A DNA stretch of 64,000 nt from Phytohabitans suffuscus. GTDB lineage: Bacteria > Actinomycetota > Actinomycetes > Mycobacteriales > Micromonosporaceae. The notes under the pieces were generated by a model. It was not told the origin of the DNA, did not search any database, and was given only the letters and a program-made list of their open reading frames with translations. Shown here in pieces: positions 7,593 to 14,947 of the stretch; the first letter of the stretch is position 1, and every line of letters starts with the position of its first letter. The position numbers and the translations under genes are program-made. The stretch is from assembly GCF_011764565.1 (NCBI RefSeq), contig NZ_AP022871.1, positions 2,418,001-2,482,000 of the forward strand, written 5' to 3'.

Positions 7593-9256
7593 CGCGGGCT
7601 CCGTTCGGTGTTCGACCGCAGCAGGTCGGCCAGGGCGCGGCGTAGCTCGCGGCGGCTCGTCTTGCCGAGCGCCGAAACCGGGAACTCGGTGACGATCTCG
7701 AACCGGTCCGGCACCTTGTACCCGGCGATCCCCCGCTCGTCCAGGTGGCGGCGCAGCTCGGCGGCGGTCGGCGCGGGCGGGCCGTCCGGGATGACGAAGG
7801 CGCAGACGCGTTCGCCGAGGAAGCGGTCCGGCATGGCGACCACCGCCGCGTCGCGCAGCCTCGGGTGGGCCAGCAGGTGCCCCTCGACCTCCTCGGCCGC
7901 GATCTTGTCGCCGCCCCGGTTGATCTGGTCCTTGGCCCGCCCGGTGACGACGAGGTGCCCGGACGGGAGCCGGCGGACCAGGTCGCCGGTGCGGTAGAAG
8001 CCATCCGGGGTGAACGACGCCGCGCCGGCCGGCCCGGCCCGGTAGTAGCCACGGATCGTGTACGGCCCTCGGGTCAGCAGCAGCCCTTCGGCGCCCGGCG
8101 GCACGTCGCGGCCGTCGCCGTCGACCACGCGGATCTCGTCGTCCGGGCTGATCGGTCGGCCCTGGGTGCCGGTCACGATGTCGTCCGGGTCGTCCAGCCG
8201 GGTGTAGTTGACCAGGCCCTCGGCCATCCCGAAGACCTGCTGCAACCGGGCGCCGAGGTCCGGGCCGACCCGGGCGGCGACCGCGTCCGCCAGCCGCGCG
8301 CCGCCGACCTGGATGACGTCGAGGCTGCCCAGGTCGTGGCTGGTGCGGCCGGCGGCGGGCAGCCACGCCTGGAGCACCGGCGGGACGAGCGAGGTCATGG
8401 TGACCCGTTCGGACTCGATCAGCGCGAACGCCGTCGGCGGGCTGGGGTCCGGGGCCAGGACCACGGTACCGCCGGTGTGCAGCACGCCGAGGATGCCGGG
8501 CGAGCTCATCGGGAAGTTGTGCGCCGCGGGAAGGGACACGAGCATCACGGTGTCCGGGCCGACACCGCAGATCCGCGCCGACTCGCGCACGGAGTACAGG
8601 TAGTCGGCGGGCGTGCGCGGGATCAGCTTGGGTGTCCCGGTGGTGCCGCCGGAAAGCTGGAGGAACGCGACCTCCTCGGGACCGGTGTCGGCGGGCGGCG
8701 GCGCCGTGCCGGGCTCCGGGAGGGCGGCGCCGGCGTCGACCACGAGCGGCGGGACGTGGCCCGCGGCGCGCAGCCGCTCGGCCACCCGCTGGGCGGTCGC
8801 CCGCGGGTCGGCGCCGCGCGGCCCGGGACCGCCCAGGACGTGCGCGGCGGCGTCCGCGATGCGGCAGAAGTCGGTCAGCTCCGCCTCCCGGTGTCCGGGC
8901 AGTGTGAACACCGGCCAGGCCCCGGACCGGAAGACGCCGAACAGGTACGTGACGTACTCGACGCAGTTGGGCAGCTGCAGCAGGACCCGGTCGCGTGGCC
9001 GGACTCCCGCGGCGCGCAGCCGGGCGTGCACGGCGATGGCCGCCCGCTCCAGCTCGGCGTAGGTGAGCCGCGCCCACCGTCCGGTGTGGACGGAGCGGCC
9101 TACGACGGCGGTACGGGCCGCGTGCCGGGCGGCGCGGGTGGCCAGGAACGCACCGAACGTCTCGTCCCGCCAGTAGCCGAGCGCACGGTAGCGGGCCGCG
9201 ACGTCGGCCGGCCACCCGGTCACCGGCTCCGGATCGGTACGGCGCGGCAGGCTCAT
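7589..9256 (-). CDS. dhbE: 2,3-dihydroxybenzoate-AMP ligase (EntE/DhbE)
   Basis: A 555-residue stand-alone adenylation enzyme that activates 2,3-DHB as the acyl-AMP and loads it on the DhbB carrier domain. Seen motifs: LQLSGGTTGTPKLIPRT (A3), SLPAAHNFPMSSPG (A4, with the Asn in place of the amino-acid-binding Asp, as in EntE and DhbE), FGMAEGLVNYT (A5), YRTGDLVRR (A7) and SALGKTSRREL (A10 Lys). DHB rather than salicylate is favoured because a DhbA-type dehydrogenase is in the same operon. Coupled by 4-nt overlaps to dhbC and dhbB. Confidence 0.95.
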   Translation of the reverse strand: MSLPRRTDPEPVTGWPADVAARYRALGYWRDETFGAFLATRAARHAARTAVVGRSVHTGRWARLTYAELERAAIAVHARLRAAGVRPRDRVLLQLPNCVEYVTYLFGVFRSGAWPVFTLPGHREAELTDFCRIADAAAHVLGGPGPRGADPRATAQRVAERLRAAGHVPPLVVDAGAALPEPGTAPPPADTGPEEVAFLQLSGGTTGTPKLIPRTPADYLYSVRESARICGVGPDTVMLVSLPAAHNFPMSSPGILGVLHTGGTVVLAPDPSPPTAFALIESERVTMTSLVPPVLQAWLPAAGRTSHDLGSLDVIQVGGARLADAVAARVGPDLGARLQQVFGMAEGLVNYTRLDDPDDIVTGTQGRPISPDDEIRVVDGDGRDVPPGAEGLLLTRGPYTIRGYYRAGPAGAASFTPDGFYRTGDLVRRLPSGHLVVTGRAKDQINRGGDKIAAEEVEGHLLAHPRLRDAAVVAMPDRFLGERVCAFVIPDGPPAPTAAELRRHLDERGIAGYKVPDRFEIVTEFPVSALGKTSRRELRRALADLLRSNTERSPR

Positions 9257-10380
9257 GCCACCGCCGCCGCATCTGCCGCGCGCGGAGCGATCGCGCCGAT
9301 GGCGGCGAGCATGGTCGCCAGCTTCGCGCCGGTCTCGGCCACCTCGGCGTCGGGGTCGGACCCGGGTACGATGCCGGCGCCGGCGAACAGGCGCATCCGC
9401 CGGCCGCGCAGCAGGCCGGCGCGGATCGCCACCGCCCAGTCGCCGTCGCCGGACGCGTCCAGCCATCCGACCGCGCCGGTGAGCGGGCCGCGGTCGGCCG
9501 GCTCCAGCTCGTCGATCAGCCGGTACGCGGCGTCGCGGGGCGTGCCGCAGACCGCCGGTGTCGGATGCAGCAGCTGGGCCAGCCGCAGCGCGCTGGTCGC
9601 CGGGCCGACCTCGCGCAGCTCGCCGGCGATCTGGCTGCCCAGATGCCACATCGTGTCGGTGCCGACCAGCGCCGGGCGGGCCGGCACGTCCAGCCGCCGG
9701 CAGAGCGGGCCGAGTACTTCGGCGACGGCGTCGACCACCAGTGCGTGCTCGTGCCGGTCCTTGGCCGAGTCGCGCAGCAGGTCGGCGCGGGTCCGGTCCT
9801 CGACCGGGTCGGCCGCGCGCGGGATCGACCCGGCCAGGGGCGTGGAGCGCACGCGCCGGCCACGCCGGCCGACCAGCAGCTCCGGGCTCGCCCCGAGCAG
9901 GTAGCCGGCGCCACGGTCCAGTGGTACGCCGAAGACGTGCCCGGCCGGGTGGCGGGCGGCCAGCGCGGCGAGCAGGTGTGCCGGATCCGGGTCGGCGGCA
10001 CAGGTCAGCTCCAGCCAGCGGCCGAGCACCACCTTGCCCAGCCCGGGGTCGGCGGCGAGCCGGTCGACGGCGGCGCGTACCGCGACCGCGTACCGCGCCG
10101 GCGGCGGCACCTCGGTCGCGGCGGACCAGGCGTACCGCACCGGCATGGGTCGCTCCATCGTGGACCGGGCCGGGTCGGCGAGGAGCGCGGTGGCGGGCGC
10201 GTCCGGGCGGAAGCTGAGGGCGCCGATCGCGTACGGCGTGCCAGGGCTCCGGGCCAGTGCGGCCAGCACGGCGTCGGCCCACCGGGTGTCGCCGGAGCGG
10301 CCGGCGGGCAGCCGGTGTGATCGGGCGCCGGCGACCAGGGTCCTGCCGGCGGTGGCGAAGACCGCGTACGTGCCGGTCAC
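9253..10380 (-). CDS. dhbC: Isochorismate synthase (EntC/DhbC)
   Basis: A 375-residue chorismate-utilising enzyme making isochorismate from chorismate, the first committed step to DHB. Seen: GLGKVVLGR, the conserved GASPELLV and TPLAGSIPR segments, KDRHEHALVVD, the substrate/Mg site TPAVCGTPRDAA and LTGAVGW, and FAGAGIVPGSDP. These fit the MenF/EntC family; the lack of a separate pyruvate lyase and the operon place it as EntC. The GTG start overlaps the dhbA stop (GTGA). Confidence 0.93.
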   Translation of the reverse strand: MTGTYAVFATAGRTLVAGARSHRLPAGRSGDTRWADAVLAALARSPGTPYAIGALSFRPDAPATALLADPARSTMERPMPVRYAWSAATEVPPPARYAVAVRAAVDRLAADPGLGKVVLGRWLELTCAADPDPAHLLAALAARHPAGHVFGVPLDRGAGYLLGASPELLVGRRGRRVRSTPLAGSIPRAADPVEDRTRADLLRDSAKDRHEHALVVDAVAEVLGPLCRRLDVPARPALVGTDTMWHLGSQIAGELREVGPATSALRLAQLLHPTPAVCGTPRDAAYRLIDELEPADRGPLTGAVGWLDASGDGDWAVAIRAGLLRGRRMRLFAGAGIVPGSDPDAEVAETGAKLATMLAAIGAIAPRAADAAAVA

Positions 10381-11143
10381 AGCGAGGCACCGCCGTCGAC
10401 CGCCACGCTCTGGAGCGTGACGTGCCGGGCCCGGTCCGACAGCAGGAACGCGGCCAGCTCGGCGACGTCGTCCGGCACGCCGATCCGGCGCAGCGGCACG
10501 CCGACCCGGTACGCCCCGGGTCGCCGTCGAGCGCGGCGCGGGTGCCGGCGACCGGGTCGGGCCAGAGCGCGCGCTGCATCGGTGTGTCGGTGGAGCCGGG
10601 CAGGATCGTGTTGCAGCGGATCCCGTACCCGGCCAGCTCCAGCCCGGCGCAGCGGGTCAGTGCCGTGGAGGCGGCCTTCGACGCGGCGTACCCGAGCATG
10701 TCCTGGCGCGGGACCACGGCGGCGTTGGAGGTGACGACGACGATGGCGCCGGCCCGGCGGCGGGCCATCAGCCGGCCGACGGCGCGCAGGCAGTGGAAGA
10801 CGCCGGTGCTGTTGACCGCGAACTGCTCGGCCCAGTCGGCGTCGCTGGTGGTCAGCACGCCGCCCGGACGGAGCACGCCGGCGACGCAGGCGAGCTGGGT
10901 GATGGCGCCCAGCCGCGTCTCCACGGTCTGGACGGCCGCGTCGACCTCGTCGGGGCGGCGCACGTCGGCCTCGACGGCGACCCCGGTCCGCCCGTTCCAC
11001 GCAAGGCCGGCGGCGACGCCGTCGAGGCCGCTGCCGGGCAGGTCGAGCAGGCCCACCGCGCTCCCCTGCCGGGCCAGCGCGCCCGCGACCGCCTGGCCGA
11101 TGCCGCCGGCCGCGCCGGTCACCAGTGCAACATCATGAGCCAC
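10377..11143 (-). CDS. dhbA: 2,3-dihydro-2,3-DHB dehydrogenase (EntA/DhbA), frame broken by one missing base
   Basis: A short-chain dehydrogenase oxidising 2,3-dihydro-DHB to 2,3-DHB. Seen: the cofactor loop VTGAAGGIGQAVA, the NSTG segment, the catalytic YAASK and the C-terminus RIGVPDDVAELAAFLLSD. The two parts are in different frames; restoring one base in the CCCCGGG run at about 10513-10520 joins RAALDGDPG to AYRVGVPLRRIG, the normal family sequence. The gene length (767 nt) also lacks one base for a whole frame. Start is GTG at 11143 with no Shine-Dalgarno and a candidate -10 (TACTAT) only some 15 bases upstream, so the mRNA may be nearly leaderless. First gene of the siderophore operon. 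Confidence 0.88.
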
Positions 11144-11182
11144 CTAGTCATCAGACAATAGTAAGGTAACCCTTAGCAAGCT
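11144..11182 (-). promoter_or_regulatory. Iron-box promoter of dhbACEBF
   Basis: ATAGTAAGGTAACCCTTAG at 11158-11176 is close (15 of the first 18 positions) to the box at 14891. Read on the minus strand, TACTAT follows the box as a possible -10, then TGTCTGATG, then the GTG of dhbA. The match to the DtxR consensus itself is modest (11 of 19 at best). Confidence 0.6.
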
Positions 11183-11226
11183 TTGGCGCGGAAAAATGGC
11201 CGGAACGACGAGGTCCAGCGCGGGAC

Positions 11227-12483
11227 TCAGCCGAGGAGCGCGACGAGACCGTCCGCGAGGCCGCCGCGCCAGCAGGCGATGTCGTGGCCGCCGTCGTACT
11301 CGGCGTAGCTCAGCCGGTAGCCCCGCCCCGTCAGCGCGTCGCGGAACCGCCGGACCGGGCCGACCAGGTCCCACTCCCGGCCGCCCACCTCCAGGTACCA
11401 GCGGACCGGCAGCTTCGGCGCCGCCGCGTACCGGCCGGTGAGCCACTCGGCGGCATCGCCGCCGGGGAACCACAGCGACGGGGACTGGCACAGCGCCGCG
11501 CCGAAGCGCTCCGCCGCGCAGAAGGCGGTGTACGCGGCGGTGAGCCCGCCGAGGCTCTGCCCGGCCACGACGGTGCGGGCCGGGTCGCGGGTCACCGGCC
11601 ACCGCGCACCCGCCCAGGCGAGCAGGTCGCCGGCGAGGAACGAGGCGAAGCCCGGGTCGCAGCCCAGGTCGCGGGTGCGTGCCGGTACGTCGCCGGAGTC
11701 GACCATCAGCACCGCGGCGGGCGGTAGCCGGCCGCCGTGCGCCAGGTTGTCCATCGTGGACGCCAGCCCGCCGTCGCCGCTCCACACCTCGCCGTCGAGG
11801 AGCACGACGACCGGTAGCTCGCGGTGGCCGGCGCCAGGTGGCAGGTAGGCCCGGACCAGCCGCCCGCGTACCTTGTGGACGGTGACCGCGCCGCGCGGGA
11901 CGCCGGGGCGGCGGGCCAGCCAGGGCTGCGCCGGCGCGTGCGGGAGCGCCACCACGGACAGCGCCGGCGCGCCGGGCCGTTCGCGCAGCGGCGAACGGTT
12001 GAGCGGGTCGGTGCGGGCCGCCGCGCGCAGCCCTCGCCACGCGGCCCGGTCCGGCGCCCTGTCCGGGCCGGGCGCCGCAAGCGGCTCGGCGAGCGGGCCG
12101 ATCCGGTAGCTGCCCCGCCAGGTGCCCGGCATGCGGTAGCTCAGATGCCACACGTCCGTGCCGGCCAGCCGGCGCATGAGGCTCTGCCCGAGGTCGCGAA
12201 AGTCGGAGAGCCGGTTGGCGTGCAGCACGACGGCGGCGGCGTCCGCGTCACGCCAGAGGAACGTCACCACGTGCCCGCCGCCGGCGCCGGCCTCCACCAG
12301 CGGGGTGCCGAGCCGGGCGGCCTCGGCCCAGAACGCGTCCACCGCGCCCGGCCCGGCCCCGGCCGCGAGCGCCGCGGCGAGCGCGGACACCCGAGGGCTC
12401 GAAACGACGTCCAGCGGGTACGGCCGCGGGGTGTGCGGCGGCACCGCGCTGCCGGCGGGGGGCCGGATGGTCAGGACCGCCAC
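11227..12483 (-). CDS. fes: Enterochelin esterase (Fes/IroD-like)
   Basis: A 418-residue alpha/beta hydrolase of the enterochelin esterase family. The N-terminal part has the Fes domain (VVTFLWRDADAAAVVLHANRL, DVWHLSYRMPGTWRGSYRI); the C-terminal esterase-D-like domain has LPVVVLLDGEVW, the nucleophile VVAGQSLGG, WYLEVGGREWDL and the catalytic His in DGGHDIACW. It should hydrolyse the ferric siderophore trilactone in the cytoplasm to release iron. The start is uncertain; the GTG at 12483 overlaps the M20 gene by 13 nt. Third gene of the GT2-M20-fes operon. Confidence 0.9.
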   Translation of the reverse strand: MAVLTIRPPAGSAVPPHTPRPYPLDVVSSPRVSALAAALAAGAGPGAVDAFWAEAARLGTPLVEAGAGGGHVVTFLWRDADAAAVVLHANRLSDFRDLGQSLMRRLAGTDVWHLSYRMPGTWRGSYRIGPLAEPLAAPGPDRAPDRAAWRGLRAAARTDPLNRSPLRERPGAPALSVVALPHAPAQPWLARRPGVPRGAVTVHKVRGRLVRAYLPPGAGHRELPVVVLLDGEVWSGDGGLASTMDNLAHGGRLPPAAVLMVDSGDVPARTRDLGCDPGFASFLAGDLLAWAGARWPVTRDPARTVVAGQSLGGLTAAYTAFCAAERFGAALCQSPSLWFPGGDAAEWLTGRYAAAPKLPVRWYLEVGGREWDLVGPVRRFRDALTGRGYRLSYAEYDGGHDIACWRGGLADGLVALLG

Positions 12484-13844
12484 GGCTCCCCCACGTCCTC
12501 GACGCAGTGGGTGTGCCGGGCGGTGGCCCGCACCGCGTCGACGTACCCGGTCCGGGTGTGCCGTGGCCGGTGTCCGGCGATCGCGGCGCGCGCGGTGGCC
12601 GCGTCGCCGTGCAGCAGGTCGACGACGGTCCAGGCGATCGCCTTGGCCGGCTGCACGTATGCCTGGACCGGGTCCACGACCCGGAACCGCGCGGAGTGGT
12701 TCACGCCCGCGCAGCCGCCGTGCGTGGCGTGCATGACCGGCATCAGGTGGCTCAGGTCGCCGGCGTCGGTCGAGGCGGCGGAGAAGTCGTGCTCGGCCCA
12801 GCCGGCCTCGCCGGCCAGGGCCAGCGCGTTGCGGCGAAACAGCCCGCCGAGCGTGCGGTCGACGTCCAGGGGCAGGAATCCGGGCGCCGAGCTGAGCTCG
12901 ACCGCGGCGCCGACGGCGAGCGCGCCGGCCCGCAGCGACCGGTCCACCCGCCGCTCCGCGTCGGCGATCGACTGCGAGGTCCGGCCCCGGATCAGGATGT
13001 CCACAGTGGTCTGCTCGGCGATGACGTTGAGCGAGCCCGGCTGCGGCCGCAGGACCGGGTGCACGCGTACGTCCTCGGCGAACGCCTCCCGCTGGGCGTC
13101 GATGGCGTGCAGGGCCACCCGGGCCGCGCTGAGCGAGTCGACGCCGTGACCGGGTGCCGAGGAGGCGTGTGCCGACCGGCCGCGAAACCGGGCTCGCCGG
13201 GTGGCGAAGCCGGTGTAGTGCCACGCCATCCCGAACGACGCAGACGGTTCGCCGCCTGGCGCGGGCTCGGGTGTGCCGGTGGCGTGCGCCATCAGCGCCA
13301 GCCCGACACCGTCGAAGCAGCCGAGGCGGATCAGCTCCTGCTTTCCGCCGGGAAACTCCACGTCCGGCACGCCGGGCCGGCCGATCTCGCTGTACTCCTC
13401 GGCCGGTACCGCGAAGAACACCACATCGCCGGCCAGCCAGCCGGCGGCCGCCCGTTCGGTCAGTGCCCGAGCGACGCCGACGAGGTGGGCCACCTGCGCG
13501 TTGTGGCCGCATGCGTGCGCGGCGCCGGTACTGGGGTCGGCGGCCGGGTGGTCGGGCGCGTGCAGCGCGTCCAGCTCGGCCAGCACGCACACCGCCGGTC
13601 CGGGGCGGGCGCCGCGCAGCCGTGCCCGTACACCCGTGCGGGCCAGCCCTTCCTCGACCGGCAGGCCGAGCGCGCGCAGCTCGCGGGCGACCACGTCGGC
13701 GGTCCGGAACTCCTGGTAGGCGAGCTCCGGGTGGGCGAAGATGTCGTCCCCGACACCGGCCAGACGCGCGGCGTCGCGGTCGACGGCCGCCGCGAGCGAC
13801 TCCTTGAGCCCGGCCGCCGGTCCGTCGAGCGGATCGACGCTCAT
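12471..13844 (-). CDS. M20-family amidohydrolase (AbgB/hippurate hydrolase-like)
   Basis: A 457-residue M20 metallopeptidase/amidohydrolase. Metal-site signatures are seen: AELDALHAPDH, AAHACGHNAQVAHLVG, FFAVPAEEYSE, the dimerisation-domain RGRSAHASSAPGHGVDSL, and the late His in HATHGGCAGVNHSARF. Relatives cleave N-acyl or N-aroyl amino acids such as hippurate or p-aminobenzoyl-glutamate. Its place between a glycosyltransferase and Fes, with 4-nt and 13-nt overlaps, suggests action on N-(2,3-dihydroxybenzoyl)serine, an N-aroyl amino acid released by Fes. That substrate is my inference. Confidence 0.85.
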   Translation of the reverse strand: MSVDPLDGPAAGLKESLAAAVDRDAARLAGVGDDIFAHPELAYQEFRTADVVARELRALGLPVEEGLARTGVRARLRGARPGPAVCVLAELDALHAPDHPAADPSTGAAHACGHNAQVAHLVGVARALTERAAAGWLAGDVVFFAVPAEEYSEIGRPGVPDVEFPGGKQELIRLGCFDGVGLALMAHATGTPEPAPGGEPSASFGMAWHYTGFATRRARFRGRSAHASSAPGHGVDSLSAARVALHAIDAQREAFAEDVRVHPVLRPQPGSLNVIAEQTTVDILIRGRTSQSIADAERRVDRSLRAGALAVGAAVELSSAPGFLPLDVDRTLGGLFRRNALALAGEAGWAEHDFSAASTDAGDLSHLMPVMHATHGGCAGVNHSARFRVVDPVQAYVQPAKAIAWTVVDLLHGDAATARAAIAGHRPRHTRTGYVDAVRATARHTHCVEDVGEPWRS

Positions 13845-14836
13845 CGGCTGGCCAGCACGCGCGAGTAGAGGCCCGGGGAGAGCTTCAGCACGCCGCCGGC
13901 GACGGCGGTGCGCAGCCATCCGGCCACGGCGAGGGCGACGAGATCCCGGATCCGGGTACGGCCACGGGCGGCGGCGACCGCGGCCCGCGTGTCCCGGTCG
14001 GCGTTGCCGCGGTGCTCGGCGCGCAGCGCCATGTTCGCCAGCGGCAGCACCACGTTGAGGTAGCGGTAGCCGAGGTGCTCCGCGCGCCAGGCCCGGGTGA
14101 GCCCGCGACGGGCGAGCTCGGCGCGCACGTCCTCGGCGACGGCGAGTAGGTCGAAGGTGTGCCGGCCGAAGCGCGCGGAGACCGAGACCGGGTTGGCCGT
14201 GTAGCGGTAGAGCGGCTCGTCGACCAGCGCCACCCTGGGCGCGTCCAGCAGCAGCCGCAGCGTGGGCAGGAAGTCCTCGTAGGCGCGCCCCTCGTCCCAC
14301 ACGCCGGCCGGCAGCGCGGACCGCAGGAAGAGCTTGTTGCAGGGGTACGCGCGCAGCCGGTTGCGCAGCAGCAGCCGCGCCGCCTCCGGCCCGGCGGCGA
14401 CCTCGCGTTCCCACGGGGGTTCGTCCACCTCGCGCGGTGTGCCGTCCGGGCCGACCCGGCGGGTGCGGCAGGCGACGATCCCGGCGCCGTACGCGGTGCC
14501 CGCCTCGACCATGCGGGCCAGAAACCGCGGGTCCGCCTCGTCGTCGCTGTCCAGGAACCAGACCCAGGTGCCGCTGGCGTGCGCGAGGCCGGTGTTGCGC
14601 GCGGCGCCCGCACCGCGGTTGCGCTCGTGCGCCACCACCCGGTTCGCCAGGCCGAGTCCGGCCAGTGTCCGCCGGGCGACGGCGACCGCGCCGTCCCGGC
14701 CGCGGTCGTCGACCAGGATGAGCTCGGCCGGGCGGAGCGTCTGTGCCGCCACCGAGCGGACGCACGCCGCGACGCTACCGGCGTTGTCGTGCACCGGGAT
14801 CACCACCGACACCGAGCCAGGCGCGATCCGGTCCAT
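13841..14836 (-). CDS. Family 2 glycosyltransferase
   Basis: A 331-residue GT-A fold transferase: VSVVIPVHDNAGSV, LILVDDRGRDG, GAGAARNTGLAHASGTWVWFLDSDDEAD (DSDD as the DXD motif) and a YEDF segment near residue 200. A GGAGG Shine-Dalgarno lies before the ATG at 14836. First gene of the M20-fes operon behind an iron box. Its acceptor is unknown; it is not IroB-like (GT1), so C-glucosylation of the siderophore is not supported, although some sugar transfer in this pathway or to the cell surface is possible. Confidence 0.85.
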   Translation of the reverse strand: MDRIAPGSVSVVIPVHDNAGSVAACVRSVAAQTLRPAELILVDDRGRDGAVAVARRTLAGLGLANRVVAHERNRGAGAARNTGLAHASGTWVWFLDSDDEADPRFLARMVEAGTAYGAGIVACRTRRVGPDGTPREVDEPPWEREVAAGPEAARLLLRNRLRAYPCNKLFLRSALPAGVWDEGRAYEDFLPTLRLLLDAPRVALVDEPLYRYTANPVSVSARFGRHTFDLLAVAEDVRAELARRGLTRAWRAEHLGYRYLNVVLPLANMALRAEHRGNADRDTRAAVAAARGRTRIRDLVALAVAGWLRTAVAGGVLKLSPGLYSRVLASR

Positions 14837-14880
14837 GAGAACCCCACCCTCCGGCGGCCGCGCTCCAGCAAACCCGCCTG

Positions 14881-14909
14881 TTGTCAGATGATAGTTAGGT
14901 TACCCTAAA
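14881..14909. promoter_or_regulatory. Iron box between the GT2-M20-fes operon and the A-T-TE gene
   Basis: GATAGTTAGGTTACCCTAA (14890-14908) matches 13 of 19 positions of the DtxR/IdeR consensus. It sits between two divergent genes (starts 14836 and 14948) and may control both. It is preceded by TTGTCAGATGA, the flank shared with the other boxes. Confidence 0.65.
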
Positions 14910-14947
14910 ATGCTCTTCATCATAGCTGCGTGATCAAGGAGGCGGTT

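Noticed and set aside
2821..8052. A 1743-residue frame covering dhbF and beyond
   Set aside because: The first 451 residues are an out-of-frame reading of dhbB and dhbE; true dhbF starts at 6699 with ATGA coupling.
7589..9256. Salicylate rather than DHB ligase
   Set aside because: A DhbA-type dehydrogenase and an isochorismatase with carrier domain in the same operon indicate 2,3-DHB.
12471..14765. Long minus-strand frame (764 residues) as one protein
   Set aside because: Its first 307 residues are a shadow of the GT2 gene; the M20 protein starts at 13844.
13841..14836. IroB-like siderophore C-glucosyltransferase
   Set aside because: The sequence is GT2 (GT-A fold with DSDD), not GT1.
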